A DNA stretch of 64,000 bases from Acidovorax sp. 210-6 (GTDB taxonomy: Bacteria; Pseudomonadota; Gammaproteobacteria; Burkholderiales; Burkholderiaceae_C). Location: positions 744,001 to 808,000 of the forward strand of contig NZ_JAACJE010000001.1 of assembly GCF_010020825.1 (NCBI RefSeq), written 5' to 3'. Shown here piece after piece: positions 9,105-24,893 of this stretch (position 1 is the stretch's first letter; every line of letters starts with the position of its first letter). Below the pieces are notes generated by a model. That model was given only the letters and a program-made list of their open reading frames with translations. It was not told where the DNA came from and ran no database searches. The position numbers and the translations under genes were made by a program.

Positions 9105-10241
9105 ATGTCTGAGTCCATTGCTTCCCCTTTTGCCGCGCCCAGCAACACCAATCATCAGCAAGTGAACATCGATCTGGGCGATCGCAGTTATCCCATTGAG
9201 ATCACAGTCCGCGGGCTGGAAAATCTTTGTCAGCACGCTGCGCTGCCCTCTGCTGCCAGCGCTTTTATCGTCTCCAACAATGTAGTCTGGCCGCTGTATG
9301 GCGCTGCGTTGGTAGCTGCGCTTCAACAGCGCTACGCCAAGGTGTACTCCGTCCAACTCCCCGACGGCGAAGAACACAAGAACTGGCAAACGCTGAATCT
9401 CATTTTTGACGCCTTGCTGCGGCATGGATGTGACCGCAAGACGGTTCTCTTTGCCTTGGGCGGCGGGGTGATTGGCGACATGACCGGTTTTGCAGCCGCC
9501 TGTTACATGCGTGGTGTTCCGTTTGTGCAGGTTCCGACCACCTTGCTGGCGCAAGTGGACTCATCGGTGGGCGGCAAAACCGGCATCAACCACCCGCTGG
9601 GCAAGAACATGATCGGGGCGTTCTATCAGCCCCGTCTGGTGGTATGTGACCTTGCTACCTTGGATACCTTGCCCGAGCGAGAGCTTTCAGCGGGCTTGGC
9701 GGAAGTCATCAAGTACGGTCCTATCGCCGATATGGAGTTCATGGCTTGGCAAGAGGCCTCCATGGACGACTTGCGTGCCCGTGACCGCACGGCATTGGCG
9801 CATGCAGTAAGGCGTAGCTGCGAGATCAAGGCCTGGGTGGTCGGGCAGGATGAGCGTGAGTCAGGCCTGCGTGCCATTCTCAATTTTGGGCATACGTTTG
9901 GTCATGCCATCGAGGCGGGAATGGGCTACGGCGTGTGGCTCCATGGTGAAGCGGTGGGTGCTGGCATGGTGATGGCTGCCGAGCTGTCGCTGCGCATGGG
10001 TCTGGTGGACGAGAAGTTTGTTCTGCGGCTGCGCAACTTGATCCAGCGGGCCGGCCTGCCCGTCAAAGCGCCAGTGCTGGACCCTTCAGACAATGCGGGG
10101 CGCTACCTAGAACTCATGCGTGTCGACAAAAAGGCAGAGTCTGGCGAGATTCGATTTGTGCTGATTGATGGTCCGGGCAAGGCGGTATTGCGTTCGGCGC
10201 CCGATGCCTTGGTGCGAGAAGTCATCGATGCATGCTGGTGA
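9105..10241 (+). CDS. aroB: 3-dehydroquinate synthase
   Basis: Second step of the shikimate pathway: DAHP to 3-dehydroquinate, using NAD+ and a divalent metal in the cytosol. 378 residues. The Rossmann domain carries [10 protein letters not shown] and the NAD-binding [31 protein letters not shown] and the metal-binding [10 protein letters not shown] segment are intact. An upstream in-frame TTG at 9036 would translate through the hairpin and add a non-family extension, so I chose the ATG at 9105. dgt follows 50 bp downstream. Confidence 0.96.
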   Translation: MSESIASPFAAPSNTNHQQVNIDLGDRSYPIEITVRGLENLCQHAALPSAASAFIVSNNVVWPLYGAALVAALQQRYAKVYSVQLPDGEEHKNWQTLNLIFDALLRHGCDRKTVLFALGGGVIGDMTGFAAACYMRGVPFVQVPTTLLAQVDSSVGGKTGINHPLGKNMIGAFYQPRLVVCDLATLDTLPERELSAGLAEVIKYGPIADMEFMAWQEASMDDLRARDRTALAHAVRRSCEIKAWVVGQDERESGLRAILNFGHTFGHAIEAGMGYGVWLHGEAVGAGMVMAAELSLRMGLVDEKFVLRLRNLIQRAGLPVKAPVLDPSDNAGRYLELMRVDKKAESGEIRFVLIDGPGKAVLRSAPDALVREVIDACW

Positions 10242-10291
10242 TGCGAAAAGTGCCAGCCTTTCGGACCGCTTGAGCAAGCAAGGCATGCGGT

Positions 10292-11464
10292 ATGCATGAG
10301 GCAGGCTTGGCTGCCTATGCGTGCGATCCGGCGCAATCGCGTGGACGCAGGTACTGGGAGGAGCCCGCGCCAACGCGTACGCCTTTTCAGCGGGATAGGG
10401 ACCGCATTGTCCATTCGACAGCGTTCCGGCGCCTGGTGTACAAAACACAGGTCTTCTTGAACCATGAGGGCGATCTGTTTCGCACCCGGCTGACCCATTC
10501 CATTGAGGTGGCTCAATTGGGCCGCTCGATCGCGCGCTCACTGAGCCTCAATGAGGATTTGGTGGAAGCGATCTGCCTGGCGCACGATCTGGGGCATACG
10601 CCCTTTGGCCACGCAGGGCAAGATGCGCTCCATGACTGCATGGCAGAGTTCGGTGGGTTTGAGCACAACCTGCAAAGCCTGCGCGTGGTCGATTGGCTGG
10701 AGCGGCGTTATCCCCAATTCGATGGCCTGAACCTGTGTTTTGAAACGCGGGAGGGCATTCTCAAGCATTGTTCCCAGGCAAATGCCAGGGCGCTGGAAGC
10801 GCAGGAGCTCGGTGGTGTGGGCGCCCGTTTTCTATTGCGTCAGCAGCCCAGTTTGGAGGCGCAGTTGTGCAACCTGGCTGATGAGATTGCGTATAACGCG
10901 CACGATATCGATGATGGCGTGCGCTCGGGTCTCATTTCGATGGAGCAGTTGCAAAGCATTCCTCTGTTCGAGTCGCACCGGCTCCAGGCGCTCGCTGAAT
11001 ATCCGGCATTGGCGCGTTTGGAGTTGCAACGCCGCTTGTTGTACGAAGCCATCCGACGCATGCTCAGTGCACAGGTGTATGACGTCATCGAAGCCACCCG
11101 GCATGCCTTGCAGACCCATGGCCCCAAGCATGTGGACGAGGTACGAGCCTTGCCCTTGCTGGTACGCTTCAGCGAAGAGATGCACGGGCAGTCCCTCGCG
11201 CTCAAACGTTTCTTGTTTGCCAACCTGTATCGTCATCCGCAGGTGGTTGAAACCACCAACAGCGCGCGACAAGTGGTGCGAGATCTCTTTGCTTCCTACA
11301 TGCAGCAGCCCCAGGCCATGAAGCCCATCTTCGCGCAGCGCTGGGACGAGGCTGTCGCGCCCTCGGACCGTGCGCGGGTTGTGGCAGACTTCATCGCTGG
11401 CATGACCGACCGCTACGCGGTGAAGGAGCATGAGCGTCTGACCGGCCAGCGTCTGCTGGGCTGA
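10292..11464 (+). CDS. dgt: Deoxyguanosinetriphosphate triphosphohydrolase-like HD protein
   Basis: HD-superfamily dNTP triphosphohydrolase, expected to release tripolyphosphate from dGTP or other dNTPs. 390 residues; the N-terminal part has FRRLVYKTQVF and RTRLTHSIEVAQ, and the metal-binding HD is in CLAHDLGHTPFGHAG. The length and motif order fit the short Dgt-like clade (type 2) rather than the ~500-residue E. coli enzyme. Its substrate preference cannot be read from the sequence. It follows aroB in the same direction, as in many Burkholderiales. Confidence 0.93.
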   Translation: MHEAGLAAYACDPAQSRGRRYWEEPAPTRTPFQRDRDRIVHSTAFRRLVYKTQVFLNHEGDLFRTRLTHSIEVAQLGRSIARSLSLNEDLVEAICLAHDLGHTPFGHAGQDALHDCMAEFGGFEHNLQSLRVVDWLERRYPQFDGLNLCFETREGILKHCSQANARALEAQELGGVGARFLLRQQPSLEAQLCNLADEIAYNAHDIDDGVRSGLISMEQLQSIPLFESHRLQALAEYPALARLELQRRLLYEAIRRMLSAQVYDVIEATRHALQTHGPKHVDEVRALPLLVRFSEEMHGQSLALKRFLFANLYRHPQVVETTNSARQVVRDLFASYMQQPQAMKPIFAQRWDEAVAPSDRARVVADFIAGMTDRYAVKEHERLTGQRLLG

Positions 11465-11500
11465 TGTTCGCCAGCCAAGCAGTACCCCATTTCACCGCCC

Positions 11501-12415
11501 ATGAAGCACATCACGCCCAAGACATCCAAAACCCGAACGGAACCATCGCTGCAAGAGTTGCTGCCTTCGTTGCGGCCTGGTCAATCGGTGGAGCTCTTGA
11601 AAGAGTTGCACATCCTCACCCGGGATGGGCGGCTGAACCAGGATTCGCGCCGCAAACTCAAGCAGGTGTATCACCTGTACCAGTTCATCGAACCCCTGTT
11701 GCAGGAGTTGTCGGCAGATGGGCATGCGCCTACCCTGGCGGACCATGGCGCAGGCAAGTCCTACCTGGGCTTTATTCTGTACGACCTGTTCTTCAGGCCG
11801 CTGGGGCGCGGGCACATCTATGGCATCGAATCGCGCCCGGACCTCGTGGAGCGCTCGTGCCAATTGGCTGAGCGACTGGGATTTGCGCGCATGTCGTTCC
11901 TTAACCTCTCCGTCGCGCAGGCCACTGAATCGGCGACATTGCCCGCCAGTATCGACGTGGTCACCGCGTTGCACGCCTGCGATACTGCAACGGATGATGC
12001 CATCGCGTTTGGCCTCCAGAAGAAGGCGCGTGCCATGGCCATCGTTCCGTGTTGTCAGGCCGAGGTGGCTTCGCATCTGCGTCGCAACAAGGCCCTTCAA
12101 TTGGCGCGCACGCCCTTGGCGGAGCTGTGGCGCCACCCCTTGCATACGCGCGAAATCGGAAGCCAGATCACCAACGTGCTGCGGTGCCTGTACCTGGAGG
12201 CCAGTGGCTACCAGGTCACCGTGACCGAGCTGGTGGGCTGGGAGCACAGTCTCAAGAATGAGCTCATCATTGCGCGCTATACGGGCCAGCGCAAACGCAG
12301 CGCGCGCGAGCGATTGCAGCAGATCCTGCAGCAGTTTGGCTTGGAGCAAGACATGGCAAACCGGTTTGGCTTGCCATGGAGCGAGGACGCAGAACTCAGC
12401 GGCGAAGCGTCATGA
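11501..12415 (+). CDS. Class I SAM-dependent methyltransferase (Methyltransf_32-like)
   Basis: 304 residues. The SAM-binding motif I is degenerate (LADHGAGKSYLGF), motif II is in YGIESRPDLV, and TALHACDTATDDAI followed by IVPCCQAEV is the pattern of the family that includes GSTCD-like and putative RNA methyltransferases. The target is unknown. It begins 36 bp after dgt and may belong to the same transcript. Confidence 0.82.
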   Translation: MKHITPKTSKTRTEPSLQELLPSLRPGQSVELLKELHILTRDGRLNQDSRRKLKQVYHLYQFIEPLLQELSADGHAPTLADHGAGKSYLGFILYDLFFRPLGRGHIYGIESRPDLVERSCQLAERLGFARMSFLNLSVAQATESATLPASIDVVTALHACDTATDDAIAFGLQKKARAMAIVPCCQAEVASHLRRNKALQLARTPLAELWRHPLHTREIGSQITNVLRCLYLEASGYQVTVTELVGWEHSLKNELIIARYTGQRKRSARERLQQILQQFGLEQDMANRFGLPWSEDAELSGEAS

Positions 12416-12722
12416 GGTTTTTGACTTCCTTGACCCCATGTGTCTGAAGAGCCACTGTCTCGGCCATCTGGCGTTCTTCCGCATTGCGGGCTTCGCCCAG
12501 CAGTTCGGCTTGGCCTTTGACGACATTCACACGGACCGTGTGGCGCAAAGCCTGCCGCTCATCCGCCTGGATGCGTGCCTCGACCCGGGCCGCCGTGTCG
12601 AGATCCATGGCGACTGCGCGGTGGCGCTGGTGGGGGCTGGCGACGTAGTTGCCGTTGGAAGTGCAAGCACCCAGGGCGATGGCAGCCACCAGAGTGCTCA
12701 AGGCGATGTACAAGGGTTTCAT
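12396..12722 (-). CDS. BON-domain lipoprotein
   Basis: 108-residue predicted periplasmic lipoprotein with lipobox AIALGACTSN, then one BON (OsmY/nodulation) domain (about residues 45-106) containing VRVNVVKGQAELLGEA. BON domains are thought to bind membranes or phospholipid. The start at 12722 has AGGAG seven bases upstream; the longer ATG at 12752 would spoil the signal peptide. It converges with the methyltransferase gene and overlaps its 3' end by 20 bp. Confidence 0.85.
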   Translation of the reverse strand: MKPLYIALSTLVAAIALGACTSNGNYVASPHQRHRAVAMDLDTAARVEARIQADERQALRHTVRVNVVKGQAELLGEARNAEERQMAETVALQTHGVKEVKNLMTLRR

Positions 12723-12797
12723 GTCGGGTCTCCTGATCCGGAAGTATGGCATGGCTCACTGCTGCGCATGCAGCCACGGAAGCGCCTTTTTTAAGCC

Positions 12798-13499
12798 ATG
12801 GCCCGACTCGCACGACTTTCGCTGCCTGGGCAGGTTCATCATGTCTTGCAACAGGGCAACAACCAGCAACCCATCTTCCTGGATGCGCAGGACCGGGATG
12901 CGTTCTTGGGTGGCTTGGCCGACAGTGCGCGCACGCATCGGGTGACCATTCATGCCTATGTGTTGCTGAGCGCCAGCTACCACTTGCTCATCACTCCGGC
13001 CACGGCGGAGGGGTTGTCCTTGATGGTGCAGGCGTTGGGGCGGAGCTATGTGCGCTACTTTAATCGCCGCCATGCCCGCAGCGGAACGCTGTGGGAAGGG
13101 CGCTTTCGCTCGTCGGTGCTGGAGGCGCCGGTCTATTTGTTGCCCGCCATGGTGGGCTTGGATTGGGCGCCGGTCCGTGCAGGCCTTGCGGCGCAGCCGC
13201 AGGATTGGGCCTGGTCCAGCCATGCGCACTACCGCGGCTTGCGTGTGGATCGGTTGATCACGCCCCATGCCCAATATTGGGCACTGGGCAACACACCGTT
13301 CGACCGGGAGAACGCGTATGCGGAAATGGTGCGCACGGGCCTGGATGAAGCGCAATGGCAGCGCATGGAAGGTGCTGCGCGCGGTGGGTGGGCTCTGGGC
13401 AGTGAGCCCTTTCTGCAAGCACTGAACACCCAGGGTGCGACGCGCAGATTGACGCAGGCCCGGCCAGGGCGCCCGCGCAAATCCCACCCCCTTGATTGA
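12798..13499 (+). CDS. RayT-like Y1 transposase homologue with lost catalytic residues
   Basis: 233 residues aligning by eye along their whole length with REP-associated tyrosine transposases (IS200/IS605 Y1 fold), a single-copy relative of IS200 TnpA. The landmarks LPGQVHHVLQQGNN, HAYVLL, NRRHARSGTLWEGRFRSS, APVRAGL, WSSHAHY and LGNTPF are present. However, the metal-binding H-x-H of the NHVH segment reads A59-S-Y-H62, and in the YxxxN helix the catalytic Tyr position is Gly120 and the Asn is Ala124. The reading frame is otherwise intact, suggesting a retained, non-transposing DNA-binding protein. Confidence 0.85.
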   Translation: MARLARLSLPGQVHHVLQQGNNQQPIFLDAQDRDAFLGGLADSARTHRVTIHAYVLLSASYHLLITPATAEGLSLMVQALGRSYVRYFNRRHARSGTLWEGRFRSSVLEAPVYLLPAMVGLDWAPVRAGLAAQPQDWAWSSHAHYRGLRVDRLITPHAQYWALGNTPFDRENAYAEMVRTGLDEAQWQRMEGAARGGWALGSEPFLQALNTQGATRRLTQARPGRPRKSHPLD

Positions 13500-13542
13500 G
13501 TCATGCAGTGCTCCATCAGAGGCGAACTGCCGTCGTATTTAA

Positions 13543-13605
13543 TATGTCCCCAAATAATATGCCAGAGAGTTCTTTGCGGCTTTATTGGTATCTGACCCCG
13601 AATAA
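13543..13605 (+). repeat. Two short direct repeats between the RayT homologue and gltB
   Basis: TATGTCCCCAAATAA (13543-13557) and TCTGACCCCGAATAA (13591-13605) match at 12 of 15 positions and start 48 bp apart. They resemble the 'TGACCCCGAATTA'-type motifs I recall near such transposases in Comamonadaceae. Their link to the neighbouring RayT homologue is inference. Confidence 0.4.
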
Positions 13606-13674
13606 ACTGCTTGCCATGGGATGTTGCAATGCACTAAGCTTGCGCTCCCCGCGTATAAATATGAGGAGTGCGCC

Positions 13675-18408
<4,734 letters not shown>

Positions 18409-18449
18409 ACGGGCTTGGCGCCAAGGAACACATTCACAAGGACACAGAC

Positions 18450-19928
<1,479 letters not shown>

Positions 19929-19947
19929 GCGTTCAGCCTCTTCCGCC

Positions 19948-19975
19948 AACGGCGCCCCAGGGCGCCGTTTTTTGT
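19948..19975 (+). terminator. Rho-independent terminator after gltD
   Basis: A 9-bp GC-rich stem (AACGGCGCC / GGCGCCGTT) with a CCAG loop is followed by a run of T. It lies 20 bp after the gltD stop. Confidence 0.85.
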
Positions 19976-19976
19976 T

Positions 19977-20023
19977 GCTACATATTTGATAGCATTAACG
20001 CTTGATGGACAAGCGCCAGGGCC
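19977..20023 (+). repeat. Short dispersed repeat (GCTA...TAGC + CGCTTG...CAAGCG)
   Basis: This copy directly abuts the gltD terminator. An AT-rich palindrome (19977-19993) is followed by CGCTTG-ATGGA-CAAGCG and ends in AGGGCC, the two-part layout shared by the other copies. Confidence 0.7.
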
Positions 20024-20074
20024 GAATTTCGATCTTGGTTGAATTCCCCAGGCATGGCCGCAGGGCGCAGATCA

Positions 20075-20102
20075 TGGACAATCTAGGGTTTTCCCGTATG
20101 GG
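20075..20102 (+). promoter_or_regulatory. Candidate promoter of the amino-acid ABC operon
   Basis: TGGACA (20075-20080) and TATGGG (20097-20102) are spaced by 16 bp, about 75 bp before the substrate-binding protein ATG. The -35 box matches consensus at 5 of 6 positions and the -10 box at 3 of 6. Confidence 0.25.
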
Positions 20103-20177
20103 TGCCGCACTGCCGCCACGAGCGGGCGGCGCGGCCCGTCCGGTTCCTCCCTTGTCTTGATCGAGAGCCACTACACC

Positions 20178-20972
20178 ATGAAAAAGATCGCCGCTGTCGC
20201 GCTGTTGGCCCTGGGCGCCGCGCTGGTTGGATGCAGCAAGAACGAAACCGCACAACCCGCCGCCGCGCCTGCGCCGGCCGCTGCGGCCAAGATCGTCGTC
20301 GGCCTGGACGACAACTTCCCGCCCATGGGCTTCCGCGACGAGAAGAACGAGCTCGTCGGCTTCGACATCGACATGGCTAAGGAAGCCGCCAAGCGCCTGG
20401 GCCTGGAGGTGGAGTTCAAGCCCATCGACTGGAGCGCCAAGGAAGCCGAACTCTCCGGCAAGCGCGTGGATGTGTTGTGGAACGGCCTGACCATCACCGA
20501 AGAGCGCAAGCAGAACATCCTGTTCACCGCGCCCTACATGGAAAACCACCAGATCATCGTGGTGGCCGCCGGCTCCACTATCAAGGGCAAGGCCGATCTG
20601 GCCGGCAAGGTGGTCGGCGCCCAGGAAGGCAGCAGCGCCGTGGACGCCGTGAAGAAGGACGATGCCGTCTTCAAGAGCTTCAAGGAATTCAAGACCTTTG
20701 GCGACAACGTGACGGCCCTGATGGACCTCTCCACCGGCCGCCTCGAAGCCGTGGTGGTGGATGAGGTGGTGGGCCGCTACTATGTGGCCAAGAAGCCGCA
20801 GGACTATGCCGTGCTGCAGGACCACTTCGGCACCGAAGACTACGGCGTGGGTCTGCGCAAGGACGATACCGAACTGCATGCCAAGATCGACAAGGCCCTG
20901 GCCGACATGAAGGCGGACGGCAGCGCGGCCAAGATCGCCGAGCAGTGGTTTGGCAAGAACATCATTAAATAA
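20178..20972 (+). CDS. Amino-acid ABC transporter substrate-binding lipoprotein
   Basis: 264-residue periplasmic solute-binding protein of the polar amino-acid family (SBP_bac_3). The signal peptide ends in GAALVGC (lipobox Cys19), followed by an Ala/Pro-rich linker and KIVVGLDDNFPPMGF, VGFDIDMAKEAAKRLG and NGLTITEERKQNILFT. The exact substrate is not readable. The ATG at 20178 gives a proper signal peptide; an upstream in-frame start does not. It is separated from its permease by a long repeat copy, unusual within an operon. Confidence 0.93.
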   Translation: MKKIAAVALLALGAALVGCSKNETAQPAAAPAPAAAAKIVVGLDDNFPPMGFRDEKNELVGFDIDMAKEAAKRLGLEVEFKPIDWSAKEAELSGKRVDVLWNGLTITEERKQNILFTAPYMENHQIIVVAAGSTIKGKADLAGKVVGAQEGSSAVDAVKKDDAVFKSFKEFKTFGDNVTALMDLSTGRLEAVVVDEVVGRYYVAKKPQDYAVLQDHFGTEDYGVGLRKDDTELHAKIDKALADMKADGSAAKIAEQWFGKNIIK

Positions 20973-20979
20973 AGCACAA

Positions 20980-21095
20980 CCCCCTGAGCGGCTGCGCCGC
21001 TTCCCCCTTCTCTCGGCTGTCGCCGGGAAGGGGGACGCCACCAGCGCGGCGGGGCGGCCCTTGCGCGGTGGCCGCTGGCTTGGGCCGCGCCCGTG
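20980..21095 (+). repeat. Long dispersed repeat, copy 1
   Basis: About 116 bp sharing CCCCCTGAG, CTTCCCCC, GGGGGACGCCACCAGCGCGGCGGGGCGGCCCTTGC-like blocks with the other copies. The first hairpin is GCGGC-TGC-GCCGC (20988-21000). It sits between the substrate-binding protein and permease genes. Confidence 0.85.
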
Positions 21096-21136
21096 CTGAC
21101 GGCCGCGGACAAAACATACTGAACTGTCGCCACCGC

Positions 21137-21770
21137 ATGGACTACGTTCTCTCCCTCCTGGGGCCGCTGGCGCAGGGCGCTGCCGTCACCCTCAAGCTGT
21201 TCGCCATCACGCTGGCGCTGGCCGTGCCGCTCGGGCTGGTGCTGGCGCTGGCGCGGGTATCGCACTGGAAGGCCCTGTCGGCGGCGGTCAATGGCTACAT
21301 CTGGCTCATGCGCGGCACGCCGCTCATGCTGCAGATGCTGTTCATCTACTTCGCGCTGCCCTTCGTGCCCGTGGTCGGCGTGCGCCTGCCCGACTTTCCG
21401 GCCGCCGTGGTGGCGTTTGCGCTGAACTACGCGGCTTACTTCGCCGAGATCTTCCGCGCCGGCATCCAGTCGGTGGACCGCGGCCAGTACGAGGCCGCCA
21501 AGGTGCTGGGCATGGGCTACGGCCAGACCATGCGCCGCATCGTGCTGCCGCAGATGGTGCGCAGCATCCTGCCGCCCATGAGCAATGAGACCATCACGCT
21601 CGTGAAGGACACCTCGCTCATTTATGTGCTGGCCCTCAACGACCTGCTGCGCGCCGCGCGCGGCATCGTGCAGCGCGACTTCACCACCACACCCTTCATC
21701 GTCGCGGCGGCCTTCTATCTGGCCATGACGCTGCTGCTCACCTGGGGCTTCCAGCGCCTGGAGAAACGCT

Positions 21771-21790
<20 letters not shown>
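21137..21790 (+). CDS. Amino-acid ABC transporter permease
   Basis: Inner-membrane subunit of the His/Glu/Gln/Arg family. 217 residues with about five membrane helices and the EAA coupling motif EAAKVLGMGYGQTMRRIVLPQ; RGTPLMLQMLFIYF is typical of the family. The ATG at 21137 begins MDYVLSLLGPLAQGAAVTL, matching homologues, whereas the longer frame reads into the repeat. It overlaps the ATPase gene by 20 bp. Confidence 0.94.
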
Positions 21791-22550
<760 letters not shown>

Positions 22551-22561
22551 TTTGGAGTGAA

Positions 22562-22630
22562 AATGGGCTGTAACGCCCATTCAGCAAGCGCTAATCGCTA
22601 TATATTTAATAGCATTTGACGCTTGCGCTG
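22562..22630 (+). repeat. Short dispersed repeat with extra stem-loop between convergent genes
   Basis: An AATGGGC-TGTAAC-GCCCATT hairpin (22562-22581) is followed by GCTAT-ATATTTA-ATAGC (22597-22613). AGCAAGCG before and CGCTTGCGCT after form an outer inverted repeat. It fills the gap between the ABC ATPase gene and the oppositely oriented speD, so it may terminate both. Confidence 0.6.
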
Positions 22631-22637
22631 TGGCGCC

Positions 22638-23042
22638 TTATGCCCGATCCACGCGCCGCAGGTGCGGCTCGCGCGGGTTGAATGCGGTCAGCAGGGCGTC
22701 GAACAGTTGCTGCGCCTTCGGCCCGTTGTCGGCGGAGTGGTTGCACACGAAAACGTCCAGCGTCACGTAGCCCGATTCGGGCCAGGTGTGCACCGACAGG
22801 TGTGACTCGGCCAGCACCACCACGCCCGTCACGCCGCCACCCTCGTCAAAGCGGTGGAACAGGCTGCCCACAGGGGTCAGGCCAGCGGCGCTGACACGCT
22901 CCTGGCAGAAGGCTTCCAGGTGCGCCGCGTCGTGCATCAGGCGGTGGTCGCACAGGCAGCCATGCAGGTCGCCCATCAGGTGCACGCCGGCGGCCTGCCG
23001 CTGGACGGCTGGAAAGGAGGCTGCGGGCGGAACATGCTTCAT
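22638..23042 (-). CDS. speD: S-adenosylmethionine decarboxylase proenzyme
   Basis: Pyruvoyl enzyme supplying decarboxylated SAM for spermidine synthesis. 134 residues; the self-cleavage site is E79|S80 in ESHLSVHTWPE, followed by the conserved DVFVC segment, as in the short class Ib (Thermotoga/Bacillus-type) proenzyme. The start is uncertain: ATG at 23042 is the family-like choice, and a start at 23096 would add 18 basic residues. No speE lies next to it. Confidence 0.92.
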   Translation of the reverse strand: MKHVPPAASFPAVQRQAAGVHLMGDLHGCLCDHRLMHDAAHLEAFCQERVSAAGLTPVGSLFHRFDEGGGVTGVVVLAESHLSVHTWPESGYVTLDVFVCNHSADNGPKAQQLFDALLTAFNPREPHLRRVDRA

Positions 23043-23266
23043 GGAACGGGCGGCCTTTTTTCTGGATGCGGAGACTCCGTGGCTTGCCTGGATCACCCTG
23101 GCATCGCGGCGCCTGGCGCAGCGGGCAGGGCATTGCAGAAAGCGATCATCATAGCCAAGGCTTGGGCGGGGGATGAAACCAGGAAGGGCGTGGTCAAAGG
23201 GTTTCCCCTATGATGGCGGGTTTTCCGCCCGGGTGTGCGCCCTGGCGGAGCTTGCTTTCCAACACC

Positions 23267-24100
23267 ATGCCCTCCAACACACCGCCGCCTGCCGACGCGC
23301 TCGTGGAATTGCGCAACGTCACCTTCGGGTATGGCGATCGCACGGTGCTGCGCGGCGTGTCGTTGTCCGTGCCACGCGGCAAGGTCACGGCCATCATGGG
23401 GGCCTCTGGGGGCGGCAAGACGACGGTGCTGCGCCTCATTGGCGGCCAACAGCAGGCGCAGCAGGGCGAGGTGCTCTTCGACGGGCGGGACGTGGGCCGC
23501 ATGGACCAGGCCCAGCTTTATGCAGCGCGGCGCCGCATGGGCATGTTGTTCCAGTTTGGCGCCTTGTTCACCGACATGAGCGTCTATGAGAACGTGGCCT
23601 TTCCGCTGCACGAACACACCGACCTGCCCGAGGCGCTGGTGCGCGACATCGTGCTCATGAAGCTGCATGCGGTGGGCCTGCGCGGCGCGCGTGACCTGAT
23701 GCCCAGCCAGATTTCCGGTGGCATGGCCCGGCGCGTGGCGCTGGCGCGTGCCATTGCGCTCGATCCCGAGCTGGTGATGTACGACGAGCCCTTTGCCGGG
23801 CTCGATCCGATCTCCCTGGGCACGGCGGCCCAGCTCATCCGCCAGCTCAACGACGCCATGGGGCTCACCAGCATTCTGGTGTCGCACGACCTGGAGGTGA
23901 CCTTCGCGCTGGCCGACCATGTGGTGATCCTGGGGCCGGGCACCATTGCTGCGCAAGGTACGCCCGATGAGGTGCGAAACAGCCAGGATCCTCTGGTGCA
24001 CCAGTTTGTGCATGCCTTGCCCACGGGGCCGGTGCCCTTCCATTACCCCGGCCCCACCGTGGCGCAGGACTTTGGTCCGCTGCCGGGAGGGCGCCCATGA
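23267..24100 (+). CDS. mlaF: Phospholipid-trafficking ABC ATPase MlaF
   Basis: Cytoplasmic ATPase of the MlaFEDB complex, which moves phospholipids between the inner membrane and MlaC to keep the outer membrane asymmetric. 277 residues: Walker A GASGGGKTT, FQFGALFTDMSV, signature ISGGMARR and Walker B LVMYDEPFAGLDPI, the specific MlaF/MCE-ATPase pattern. The ATG at 23267 precedes the conserved start of the fold. mlaE overlaps by 4 bp. The 224 bp upstream hold a TATGAT box (23209-23214) without a good -35. Confidence 0.95.
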   Translation: MPSNTPPPADALVELRNVTFGYGDRTVLRGVSLSVPRGKVTAIMGASGGGKTTVLRLIGGQQQAQQGEVLFDGRDVGRMDQAQLYAARRRMGMLFQFGALFTDMSVYENVAFPLHEHTDLPEALVRDIVLMKLHAVGLRGARDLMPSQISGGMARRVALARAIALDPELVMYDEPFAGLDPISLGTAAQLIRQLNDAMGLTSILVSHDLEVTFALADHVVILGPGTIAAQGTPDEVRNSQDPLVHQFVHALPTGPVPFHYPGPTVAQDFGPLPGGRP

Positions 24101-24879
24101 GCTGGTACCGCCCCGCCACCGTGGGAAGGGCCGTGCGGCGCCTGCTGGCCGACATCGGCCAGGCGGCGCGCCTGTTCCTGCGCCTGTTGCTGCTGGCGCC
24201 CGAGGCCTTGCGCCGACCCGCGCTGGTGCGCGACCAGGTGCACTTTCTGGGTAACTATTCGCTGGCCATCATCACCGTGTCGGGCCTGTTCGTGGGCTTT
24301 GTGCTGGCGCTGCAGGGCTACTACACGCTGCAGGACTTTGGCTCGACCGAGGCGCTGGGCCAGTTGGTGGCCCTGAGCCTGCTGCGCGAGCTGGGGCCGG
24401 TGATCACCGCCTTGCTGTTTGCCGGGCGTGCGGGCACGTCGCTCACGGCAGAAATCGGGCTGATGCGCGCGGGCGAGCAGCTCAGCGCCATGGAGATGAT
24501 GGCCGTGGACCCGGTGCGCCGCATCCTGGTGCCGCGCTTCTGGGCGGGCGTGATTGCCATGCCGGTGCTGGCGGCCGTGTTCAACGCGGTGGGCGTCATC
24601 GGCGGCTGGGTGGTGGCCGTGCCCATGATCGGTCTGGACGGGGGCTCTTTCTGGAGCCAGATGCAGGGCGGTGTGGATGTGTTCAGCGACGTGGGCAACG
24701 GCGTCGCCAAGAGCATTGTGTTTGGCTTCACGGTCACCTTTGTGGCGCTGCTGCAGGGCTACACGGCCCGGCCCACGCCCGAGGGCGTGTCGCACGCGAC
24801 CACGCGCACCGTGGTGATGGCCTCGCTGGCCGTGCTGGCGCTGGACTTTGTGCTCACGGCGCTGATGTTCAGCATTTGA
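24097..24879 (+). CDS. mlaE: Phospholipid-trafficking permease MlaE
   Basis: 260-residue inner-membrane permease with about five helices. Family signatures are LGPVITALLFAGRAGTSLTAE, the MLA-type loop DPVRRILVPRFWAGV, and the C-terminal GYTARPTPEGVSHATTRTVV. It couples MlaF to the MlaD ring. It overlaps mlaF by 4 bp and reaches to just before mlaD. Confidence 0.95.
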   Translation: MSWYRPATVGRAVRRLLADIGQAARLFLRLLLLAPEALRRPALVRDQVHFLGNYSLAIITVSGLFVGFVLALQGYYTLQDFGSTEALGQLVALSLLRELGPVITALLFAGRAGTSLTAEIGLMRAGEQLSAMEMMAVDPVRRILVPRFWAGVIAMPVLAAVFNAVGVIGGWVVAVPMIGLDGGSFWSQMQGGVDVFSDVGNGVAKSIVFGFTVTFVALLQGYTARPTPEGVSHATTRTVVMASLAVLALDFVLTALMFSI

Positions 24880-24893
24880 CAAGGATGGATGCG

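Noticed and set aside
23043-23096. Longer SpeD with an 18-residue N-terminal extension
   Set aside because: The basic extension is not seen in the short SpeD class; ATG 23042 fits better, though no start has a strong ribosome site.
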